Below are positions 45,195 through 64,000 of a stretch of 64,000 nucleotides of DNA, piece by piece. Position 1 is the first letter of the stretch; every line of letters starts with the position of its first letter. The stretch is from Karalla daura (taxonomy: Eukaryota > Chordata > Actinopteri > Chaetodontiformes > Leiognathidae): NCBI GenBank assembly GCA_029224185.1, contig CM055198.1, positions 22,304,536 to 22,368,535 on the forward strand. Reading direction: 5' to 3'. The notes below the pieces were generated by a model. That model saw only the letters and a program-made list of their open reading frames with translations, searched no databases and was not told the DNA's origin. The position numbers and the translations under genes were made by a program.

Positions 45195-46418
45195 AAGTTC
45201 AAATGAACTTTGCATTAAAGGCAACAGATGCAAACTGTGAGGCTGAAATCTGATCAGCTTCGTGTTGCTGAGTGTGTGTCGGGCTTGGGGTCAACAGCCT
45301 GTTGTGTACATGGTCTGATCCCAGGAAAAGAAGTGAGACCCTGGTTTCTATGAACAGATTGACCCCCTCCCCACACATGCCCCTCCCTCCCTGCCCTCCC
45401 ACCTACCTCTGCTGGTGTATTAGTGGGATTAGCTGTTCTCTGTCTGAGTGGGCTGATTGGATTGACGTGTTCTCTCGACTCGATCCTTTCCACACAAGCA
45501 GGACAAACCGCTGCTCTCAAACACCGCTGAGAGCCTTTTCAGCCTTCCACACGCTTGTTTTGCTCCCGGTATTTTTACAGAAACCTGCAATTTTCTTCCT
45601 GGATGTTGTAGCCGAGGACGGCCAATCAGAGCCCGGCTCGGGACAGGCCCCCTTCCAGTCATGCGTTGGATGTTTGGGTTTGAGGCGCTTTGATAAACAG
45701 TGACGTGCCACGGCTGTGGAGGTGGAACTGAGTCCGAATGGGAGACTTCAGTTCTTATCAGCAGGGATGAATAATTCAGCGGCTCCTCCTGCCTCGGTTC
45801 ACACTGAGCATAGAGGAGTCGTTCCTGGTGCTGCAGCCGCTCACACCTGGCTCTACAAAGGAAATCAGAGAGCAGTTTGTTGTTAATCCTGCCCGTTTTC
45901 CTCCATCTGAGGTTCCATACTTTGAATGTTGGGCAGTGGCAGAAAGAGGAAGATTCACCTCGGCTTTGTTGAATAACAGCCTATTCCTGGAAAATGATGA
46001 CAGCAAACATCTGCACGTCCTCATTCATGTGGACATTGTGGACTTAGACATTCAAATACAGGAGAATTTGAATGTGAAGTAAAAATAAAACTGTGCTGTA
46101 AACCACACCTCCAGTCAGGCAGGCATGAGAATGAAGGTGGAGGAGATGTGATGGGAGGATGGCTCCTCGCTCAGTGTCTGATTCCTCCTCAGACTCTGGA
46201 TCTAACATGTACAGCTGAAGGCTGGATGTGTATGAGCTCCACAGCTGTATCACTGCTTAGTGTGGGGGAAAAGTTGTTCAGCTCCCATGGTTAATTAAGT
46301 CAAGACAACCAATCAGAGTAAAGCCCAAGTGACACGCTCTAAACTTAAAAAACAACAACCTCTAAGCTCAAAGCTAAACTAAGACAATACAGCTACTCTT
46401 AGGTAAAACAACTGAATA

Positions 46419-47172
46419 CATTCCCTCGTTTCTCGTGGTTGATGTGTTCCAGGACCGCAGCGAAAAGTGAGAATCCAGTTAGTAGTGACACCCTATTTAA
46501 TTGATCATTTATGTATATTATGCCCCGTTTCCACTACATGGTACCGGCTTGGCTCTACTTGAGCCTGTTGTTGAACCTGTCAGTACTGTTGTTCTAGTAC
46601 CTGCTCACCTGCCGGGCCAAGCTGGGCCAAGCCGGGCCGAGTAGGGCCAAGCCGGGCCGAGTAGGGCCAAGCTGGGCCAAGCCGGGCTGAGTGTCATCAG
46701 AAACACCAGCACATCAGTGTCAGTTATAAAACAAACAAACAAACAAGAAAACTTTCCTCCTACAGTGAAGTTGGACTGGAAACAGTACATACCTTGTGTC
46801 ACCATGCAACCCAACTCGTTTGGTCCTCTGGTCTTTGTAGTATTTCCCAAACTAGCCTTTGTTTTTCCACAGTATTTTGTTTCTCTGCCTCCAGGAACAA
46901 CTCTTTACTCCTCGCTGTGGCAAACAGCCACATACCTAGGATCTAAATTATCATCCCCCATCCCCTCCATTGTGTCCGTATCATTATGTTGTTGTTGTTG
47001 TTCTTCTTCCCCTACAGGGTTTAGCGGTGTCGCGTCGAAGATGACGTCACATGCACATGTTGCTATGACGACCGGGCAATGGAAAATTATACATACATAC
47101 ATAATAAATTAAGAACCTGTGATGCATATTGAACCTGTGAAACATGAACTGCAAAATATAGAGGGAATACTG
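46419..47172. mobile_element. Non-autonomous DNA transposon relic, Tc1/mariner-pogo (Tigger-like) type
   Basis: The left end reads CATTCCCTCGTTTCTCGTGG. The right end, reverse-complemented, reads CAGTATTCCCTCTATATTTT, so the termini are similar inverted repeats. TA dinucleotides flank both ends (46417-46418 and 47173-47174), as expected for Tc1/mariner-superfamily target duplication. Internally GTTCCAGGACCGCAGCGAAA and AAGTGAGAATCC resemble Tigger-type ends. No transposase frame is present. A second repeat type, starting CCCCGTTTCCACTACATGGT at about 46523, appears nested inside. Confidence 0.55.
46611..46691. repeat. GGGCCAAGC/GGGCCGAGT short tandem array inside the transposon
   Basis: About eight imperfect copies of a 10 bp unit (GGGCCAAGCC / GGGCCGAGTA). 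The unit resembles the GGCTTGGCTC word at the start of the nested repeat, suggesting local expansion of its end. Confidence 0.75.
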
Positions 47173-47538
47173 TATTGTCAGAAAATGCACTTTTTAGTAG
47201 TTCACTTTAAGGTCATCTCATAACCTGAACCCACTGAGTAGATTTGGTAGAGCGCTACAGTAAATACCAACAATGTCCATAAGAACCTGATTAGTCTGTG
47301 AGAGTGTGAGGCCAGTAGATCCCCCCCCCCCCCCCCGTATGTGTGTTAATGTGTGGCACTAAAGCGAGCCACACAGGTGTTCCTCTCGCTTACACACACA
47401 CACACACAGACACCTACCTGCTGGAGGCCACCTTGGCCCAGGCCCAGCTTCAACCTGATTGGGCCCGTTTGTTTCAATGCACTCCATTGGCTGGATCCTA
47501 AATAGGCTTTGTGTTTGTTTGGAGGCACAGAGTCTGTC

Positions 47539-47581
<43 letters not shown>

Positions 47582-47763
47582 CAGAGGGAGGTGGAAACTT
47601 GTGCTGCTGCCGGGCTGAGTGTGTCTGAGCGTCTCAGACTGCGTTTATGTGAAGTGTGGTGCTAACGTCAGCAGCAGCAGCAGCTCCTCAGAGCGCTGTC
47701 GGAGCTGATGGCTGGAGTTTACATCCGGGAGCTCTGCCCGGGAACACCATCGCTCACTGACAG
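47582..47763 (+). other. Candidate first exon ending in a strong donor
   Basis: CpG- and GCAGCAGCAG-rich sequence just after a (TG)n tract (47540-47580), ending ACTGACAG|GTAAGTATC with GT at 47764-47765. An ATG at 47708 opens MAGVYIRELCPGTPSLTD with the frame still open at the donor. The peptide is not recognised and no matching downstream exon was found. It may be a lncRNA 5' exon. Confidence 0.25.
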
Positions 47764-49235
47764 GTAAGTATCCCATCTCTTAAACACTTCCTCTGGCTGC
47801 CTCAACATCCTGCCACTTATTCTGCTCTCCCTCTTCCTCTGTGTATCCAATTAAAACGTGCAGACTGGAGATTAATCCGACACCTTTTTCTTTTTATTTT
47901 GGGGGGGAGGGGGGGGGGGGGGGTGTGACCAGACTGGTATTAAGTCTCATCAACCAGTGTTTCTGGTTCTGGTATTTCTAGATCTACATATTAAGCTGAT
48001 GCAGGTGAAGCGGATCGTACGGACCGACAGGCCTCGGGAGCTGTAGCTCTGGTGGACATGATCCCAGGCTGAGCTGTGATTCAGCGGCTGATGTGGAGCA
48101 CTGGGTGTGATTCATCTTCCCAGGTCGTGACCCCCCCGCCTCCACCACACAACCCCGGGCTGCTACCAGACCGTCCTGAGGAGCAGACGCTGGCACAGTG
48201 CATGAGGAGCAGATCAGTCAGTAAATATCACACAACACACAAAGGAAGACACCCACAGTCTGTTTTTCCTGTTCAATAAACCTTTTTTTAATCTCAACAG
48301 CAAGTTAGCTTATGTGTGGTCAACATCAATGAAGGTAAATATAAAACTGGATCTATTGAGAGATTGATGTTTGTCGTTTTATCAGCAGGAGGTGAAATTA
48401 TGATACTCGGAAACACGTCCACTAGAATCTTCATGACTTTAGTCTTCAACTAGAGAAATATTGCTATAATACTTTTAAATGGCATACACTGATTGACCAA
48501 CAAGAGAAATCAAAGCATGGTAGAGAAGCTGATAGAGAAGCTCCAAAACGCCACATGGTGGGTTTGTACAGGGAAACTTCTGAGGGACTTTGGTTTTGTA
48601 CCTTTGTAAAACCTGGCTCTACTGACGCTCGGAAGAGAACGAGAAGAACATGGAAATAAAAAGAAACAATAAAAGGGGGGAGGGATGGGGGGGGGGTTCA
48701 ACCAGACATAATGGTGCTATTCAAAAAAGTCTTCATTCAGATTGAAAAAAGTAAAAGGCACACTGAACACTTTTCACGTTCAACACAAAATTCACCTCGG
48801 TGCGACTCGAGCGCGCAACCAGAGATTCACTACACCTCTAATTTGTACAAAGAAAGTGTTACTCCTCCTCCTCCTCCTCAGATTAAAATCGCAACTCAGA
48901 TAAAGTGTTACTGTGTCTGGTCTTTCTTTGAAAGATTTGACTTTTCTGCTTTGTGTCCATTATCGGTGGGGAAGCCAGCGAGGAGAGAGGCGTTTCCTGC
49001 AGACGCAGCCTCCTCTCGTCTGCCAGGGAACGGCTGCGAGCCTTCTACACCTCCGCCGCTCCCTCCTCCTCCTCCTCCTCTCCCGCTGCGTCTCCTCTTC
49101 CCCCTCGTTGTCAAAGTGCTCCAGTATTCAACTTCCACAGATCACCCTGTAGCTGCTCTAGCGCCAACACTGACAGGATGAAAGAAAACAATCAAAACAT
49201 CCACCCAAAAGGCTAAAATCCACCCTTCCTAACGG

Positions 49236-49292
49236 CCAGGCTGCTGTTCTGGCACATCCAGATGTTCTGGCACATCCAGATGTTCTGAAACA
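49236..49292. repeat. 18 bp tandem repeat, three copies
   Basis: TGTTCTGGCACATCCAGA repeated about three times with small changes; intergenic. Confidence 0.8.
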
Positions 49293-50139
49293 TCCAGAAT
49301 CATCAGCCACAAATCCCTGGTAGCTACAGGACTAGACTGCAGAGCTACGTAGAGATCAGAGCTAATCTGATTCTGTTTCTGTGGTTAAAAATGACCAAAT
49401 CACTTCAGACGATTATAAACCCTGAGCGATACGTTCACTGTGACCTCATGTTGCTGTTATTCTCCCATCGACCCAAACTCTTAGAAATACAGGTTTTTAA
49501 CTTCCAGTTTTGTACCTGTGGCCTGTAGATTTTATTTAAACACTCAGATGAAACGTATCGCATATTGTATTGAATTCTTAAACATTTCTACTCTCATCTG
49601 AGAAGCTCTTTCAGTTCAGATCTATGTTCAAATATCTACAATGAGTCCATCTGTCACGGCCTGCATCTATGTTATTTATCCCTTTCAATGTCAACGAGGA
49701 CGCTGTTGTAACCGTTTAAAGGACATGCACGACTCTGATGAACAGTACAGTATGTGCTTGTAAAAGTCAAAGTCTAACTAATGCACAATTGATGGAAAGG
49801 TTGAATACCAAATGGAGGTTCACAACTTGTTCTGAAGAACTTCAGTAAAATGGTTTGCACATTGATAAACATTTACAATCACCTAAAATGGTTCAGTCAT
49901 TTATGACCAAGACGTCGCCTCAGTGATGAGAAAGCAAAGGCCCAGCACGGAGGAGACACTGCCACTTCTTTCTAACCTTTGATAATCCAACTCATTGATC
50001 ATCAGTAATGTGATTAGGAGTTTGCAGCTGGGTGGATTTTGACCTTCTAGTCTCTCACAGGACTGCGACCACAGTTGGTCCGTATTTTGGAGCCTCCACA
50101 GTCGAAGCTGTCCTCAGACTGTGGCAGAGCGCCGGCCCC

Positions 50140-50232
50140 TGGCTAACACCTGGATAACCCCTGGATAACACCTGGATAACCCCTGGATAACACCTGGCTA
50201 GCACCTGGCTAACCCCTGGCTAGCACCTGGCC
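50140..50232. repeat. 10 bp minisatellite (CCTGGATAAC / CCTGGCTAAC)
   Basis: About nine copies of a 10-11 bp unit, alternating ACCTGGATAA and CCCTGGATAA, then CCTGGCTAGC variants. The ordered variants show higher-order duplication. Confidence 0.9.
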
Positions 50233-51616
50233 TTAACATGCGTCTGTAGCGAGGTCGCAGGCTGGACCCAGCGACATGTCCACGCCGCCTCACACTCCGC
50301 CTCCATCACCTCTGCTACCCAGCCTCAGGTCTGCGCCTTCCTGCATGAAGTAACCTGAAGATATTCTGTATTCAGGTTGTTCTGACTCGTCCTCGCAGGT
50401 ACACCAGAGCTCTCTCTCTCTCTCTCCAGTCTTCACAGCACATCTTTGTCCTGTGTTGATTTGTGGAGGTGATTCCCTGCTATGTCCTCTCCGGGGACAC
50501 ATCCTGACAGTTTGTGTTGCTAGTCACAGGACGCGTGTTAACGCCAGGTGTAGCTAACGGTCCAGCCCACAGGCCTGGAGGAGGGCTGGGGGGGTGGGGG
50601 GTGGAGGGGGGGGGGTAATCTGACTGCTCACAGCTGAACCCCTGACCCGTGACGCTCCAACACTCTGGCAGATGGCAGCAGTCTCTGTAATCTCATCTCA
50701 GAGTCCTGACCCTTCCTCTCCGGTTGTGGCAACCAAAAGTGTTTTTATTTTTTTCCTTTTCTTTTCTTTCCTCTGTCAGAGAAGTTACATCTGTGCGCTT
50801 CAAGTAGATGTGCTGTAAAGAAAACAAAAACAAAGAAACAAAACAAACCAACAAAAACTAAAACCAGAAAGAGATCTCTCGCCTTGCTGCTGGCTTGCTG
50901 TCAGTCACAGAGCAGTGGTGAACCTATGGTCAAAAATCCAGTGACGCTGACTGACGTTCTGCTGGTCTGGGCCTCACAGCCGCCCCAGCGCCAGAGAGCA
51001 GACATTCTTTATGAAACCTTTACGAGGGGAGGAGGGCTCTTCATCCATTACTAGAACCAGGATTGATGGGTACAACGACACAGAGACAGGACTGGAGCAG
51101 TGAGGATGTGAACCAGAGCTACAGCTGTGCGGAGCTAGTCCGCCCCAGGAGACAGCCCATACAGTGTCTGTCGTCTTCAGTAGTGACGACAAATGATTTG
51201 ACAAGGTTGAAGAATGAATTGTGCAAACAAAAGTAATCTCACACACACACACACACGTGTACAAACACACACACACACACGCGTAAAGACGCACACCCCA
51301 GCGGCCGTCTGCGGGCTGGTCCCAGCGTTTCCAGGGCAGCTGAGGGAGAGATTATCTCTGGTTACATCATCAGCTCCAGTGATGTCACTGCTGAGGCGTC
51401 GGAGGTCCCCGGGAACCAATCAGAGCTGGCTGCACAGGTGAGGCTTCCATTCACAAATCCCTCAAACATGAAGGATTAATATTGCTTCAGTATTGCCACA
51501 GAAATAGAGTAATATTGACTGTCTAACAGCGCTACGTGCTCCACCCAGCGCCCGGTTCATCAGCCCTCATTTATCAGGCCAACACCAGCCACCACGCTCA
51601 GGCCCCGCCGGCCCCA

Positions 51617-51767
51617 GGAGGAGAGGAGGAGAGGAGGAGAGGAGGAGAGGGGGAGAGGAGGAGAGGAGGAGAGGAGGAGAGGAGGAGAGGAGGAGAGGGG
51701 GAGAGGAGGAGAGGAGGAGAGGAGGAGAGGAGGAGAGGAGAGGAGGAGAGGAGGAGAGGAGGAGAGC
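51617..51767. repeat. GGAGGAGA purine minisatellite, about 150 bp
   Basis: Pure purine array of GAGGAGAGGA units with GGGGGAGAG variants at intervals. Mirror-symmetric and able to form triplex DNA. Confidence 0.95.
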
Positions 51768-52527
51768 GGGTGATCACACTGCTCTCCAGAGTGTGTGCAG
51801 CGGGATGGAGAGGTGAAGAGAAGCAGTTCAGTAGTGTCAGAAATGAATGGGGATCAGTAGTTACGAGTCACAAACAACACAAAAAAACAAAAAACTGTAT
51901 TATTAACGTCGCCAAGCCTGTACAAAAGCCTGCAGCTACAGATCTGTCTTATTATACCTATTATTTTCATTAGTCAGTCAACTACAACAGAGAACAGCTG
52001 GCAGAGAGGTTATCTGTTCAAAATAAAGCACAGATGAAGCTCAGTTAATGGTGCATTACTCACCAGGCCTGCGGCTTCCATCAGCTCATTGTTTACAACA
52101 ACACAGAGCTAAAGTCACCTGCTGCTGCTGCTGCTGCAGCGGTGTTGGGAGGAATACTGTGGATTAGTGTTGCAACCTGGATCAGACCATCAGCGTTAGG
52201 CTCATGTTAGTGTGTGAAGTCATTCCTGTACTGTGGACATTCATGGTACCGTGATAAATGAGGGCTATTTCTCTCTTTAAATCTCTGGTTCAGTTGTTCC
52301 TTTCCTCTACTGAAATAACATGAAAAAACTGCACAAAGGTGTTGAGGGAACCAGTCTATTGTGGTCGGTGGTGTCCTATTTAAATACAAAAAGCACTGCC
52401 AGCCGCCGTCCTTTGGGTTTGCCTGTCAAGTCAGTCAGTCCTGAATGAGTTCACTTTCCAAAACCCCTTTGTGTTTTTTTCTGTCCTTCCTGGTGAAACG
52501 CTGCGTGCCTCCAGGACCTGGGCTTCC

Positions 52528-52570
52528 TCCTCCTCTTCCTCCTCCTCCTCCTCCTCCTCCTCCTCCTCCC
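52528..52570. repeat. (CTC)n trinucleotide tract
   Basis: CCTCCTCTTCCTCC followed by an uninterrupted CTC run, probably within the sik2 3'UTR; GAG repeats in the mRNA. Confidence 0.9.
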
Positions 52571-52914
52571 CCGTGGGCTGCAGGGCGCAGTCCCCACGGG
52601 GCGGCATGGCGTCCGCGACCAGGACGGCGTCCAGGTGCGGGACCTGTCCCGGCCTCACGGAGCCGGGAGCGCCAGAACAGAGGACGAGAGGGAGACGGGG
52701 AGGTAGGCTAAGGGAGGATTTTGGTAGAGAGGTGGTCTGAGGTTCGTCACAACTAAGAAATGAAGTTCGTATTAGTCGTACAAAAAAAATGAACACTTCT
52801 CCTTCCCTGTTGCTACGAGCTCGTCCTCCACTTCCACCGGGGCTCCCTCTGCTCTCAGAGCTGCCGCTGCAGCTGCTCCCTGCTCAACACTGCTGCTGTC
52901 CTGCTCCGCTGCCT

Positions 52915-63068
<10,154 letters not shown>

Positions 63069-64000
63069 CTGCCAGAGATGGACGAGAGAAGTGTTTCACA
63101 CTTTGGTTTAGTGCTTCTTTTTTTTAGCATGAAAGGGAAGTGGTTGTTTACGCTCCCTAACTCAGCACTCCTTGTATAAGCTATGACGAAGCAAATGAAA
63201 CCACAAAGCGTCAAAGCGTCCACGTCAACGCAGCCCAGAGGAAGCAGGGCAGAGAGAGCTGCTAGCAGCGGCGTGTCTGCGCCCTCCCTCCCCTGCTAAT
63301 GAGAGCTCCTCACCTCTAGTTAGTGGCGAGATGAGTTTGACGTCAGACACAGCTGGGGTCTTAACAGGATTACAGCTCCCCTGGCTGTGCCGCCTCGGCC
63401 TGCCTGCACCCCCGCTGCCCTGCGCTGCATTCCTGCCGCCGCACAGCATCTCTGCTGCTGCAGCCTTACAGCTAAACAGGTGCACTTTCAAGTCCCTAAC
63501 CCCTGGGATGTGTTTTCGAGTTTTCATGGTGACTGAAAGCATTTCAAGAAGCTCAACGCAACACAGTCTGTGTGTGCCAGCATTAAGAGACCTCGGGCGC
63601 TGTGCACCTCCTCCACAGTCATATTCAAGAACTTTTCAGGAGATTTCAGGAGGTCCATTTTCAAGCTTTTCTAACACCTTTCAAAGGCATGCTCAAGATG
63701 ACTGCTTCAGTTCTTCTACATCACTTGATAATACACAAAAAGCACATTGTGAGGGCAAACCGCTCCCAGGAGAACATCTTTTCATTGTCACTCATTCAGC
63801 CTTTGGTGTTGCTATCTCTCTTTTCAAAGACAGGGTGGATCATTTTCTACATTTTTCTAACTATACTGCAATGTCTGCTTTACTGCTGTGTCGGTTGAAA
63901 TTTCTCCTTTGTGGGATGAATAAACTATTCTGTTCTATTGACGGCCCAGGTGAAGCAGTTTTTATAGTGGGCTCTATGATATATTCTATTCTTCTCCTTC
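63069..64000 (-). other. sik2 intron running off the right edge
   Basis: The next upstream sik2 exon (rest of the kinase domain) is not in the window. The right end has a repeat-type sequence (63885-63941). Confidence 0.6.
63885..63941 (+). mobile_element. End of the GGGAAATTC..AATAAA-type teleost repeat
   Basis: GAAATTTCTCCTTTGTGGGA then TGAATAAACTATTCTGTTCT matches the pattern of a common repeat end (AATTTCCC..GGGATNAATAAAGTATCT), the reverse of the fragment at 15398. Boundaries are approximate. Confidence 0.45.

Larger units (their letters stand above)
40691..46418. other. Intergenic region, left part
   Basis: No recognised protein-coding gene. Features seen: an AT-rich unique block at 40750-40905 with many AATTA/TTAAT cores; a promoter-like sequence at 41250-41437; an unusual GC-rich block at 42470-42990; (GAG)n at 43447-43505; (CA)n at 43912-43940; (CT)n at 44237-44274; and (GT)n at 44858-44898. 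The apparent frame at 42611-42991 is GC-driven and lacks similarity or splice context. Confidence 0.55.
47173..52914. other. Intergenic region, right part, plus sik2 3'UTR
   Basis: No recognised gene. Holds a candidate exon (47582-47763), G-rich runs at about 47900-47922 and 50586-50615, a C run at 47321-47336, and minisatellites (49236-49292, 50140-50232, 51617-51767). A (CTC)n tract lies at 52528-52570. The sik2 3'UTR must occupy an unknown length leftward from 52914; minus-strand AATAAA signals (TTTATT on +) occur at 50744-50749 and 49531-49536, so its end is uncertain. Confidence 0.5.

Overview
This window looks like nuclear genomic DNA from a teleost fish, probably a percomorph-like species with a fairly compact genome. 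The evidence is split genes with GT/AG introns, vertebrate protein families, very dense (CA/TG)n and (CT/GA)n microsatellites, and interspersed repeats of familiar teleost types. The species itself cannot be named from the sequence. There is no sign of bacterial, phage, CRISPR or operon-type organisation.

Layout, left to right. (1) 1-14.76 kb is the 3' part of rsrc1 (+ strand): more than 9.6 kb of intron followed by the last three coding exons. The intron has AT-rich, homeodomain-site-rich, repeat-free blocks between microsatellites that look like conserved non-coding elements. In vertebrates rsrc1 neighbours shox2 and its introns are known to host shox2 enhancers. (2) 16.6-24.7 kb is a complete seven-exon mlf1 (+), predicted 260 aa, with the RSFSEP 14-3-3 site at Ser34. 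(3) 28.47-26.95 kb is a complete four-exon med29 (-), 179 aa. (4) 29.26-39.23 kb is a complete 15-exon ppp2r1b (+), the PP2A scaffold PR65-beta, 589 aa, followed by a roughly 1.3-1.4 kb 3'UTR with three AATAAA signals. med29 and ppp2r1b are head-to-head across a 784 bp promoter region. (5) 40.7-52.9 kb has no recognised coding gene. It holds a DNA transposon relic, minisatellites, and two sequences that look like promoter plus first exon. (6) 63.07-52.92 kb is the C-terminal part of sik2 (-), nine exons and about 682 residues. The kinase N-lobe and most of the C-lobe lie beyond the right edge.

ppp2r1b and sik2 are tail-to-tail, as PPP2R1B and SIK2 are at human 11q23.1. rsrc1-mlf1 matches the order at human 3q25, and med29 is at human 19q13. 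The window therefore spans a junction between ancestral blocks. Four CTCF-like motifs lie in the window; the central pair (about 26.75 kb minus, 34.31 kb plus) is divergent and flanks this junction.

The genes do not form one pathway: splicing factor, 14-3-3-binding adaptor, Mediator subunit, PP2A scaffold and salt-inducible kinase. I found no previously undescribed biological system. The best leads are regulatory: enhancer-like blocks in rsrc1, TG or CU repeats beside splice sites, a perfect 427 bp (GT)n in a ppp2r1b intron, the possible CTCF boundary, and the two candidate unannotated promoter/exon units between ppp2r1b and sik2. Exon boundaries were worked out by hand from reading frame, GT/AG signals and family knowledge; no alignment was run.
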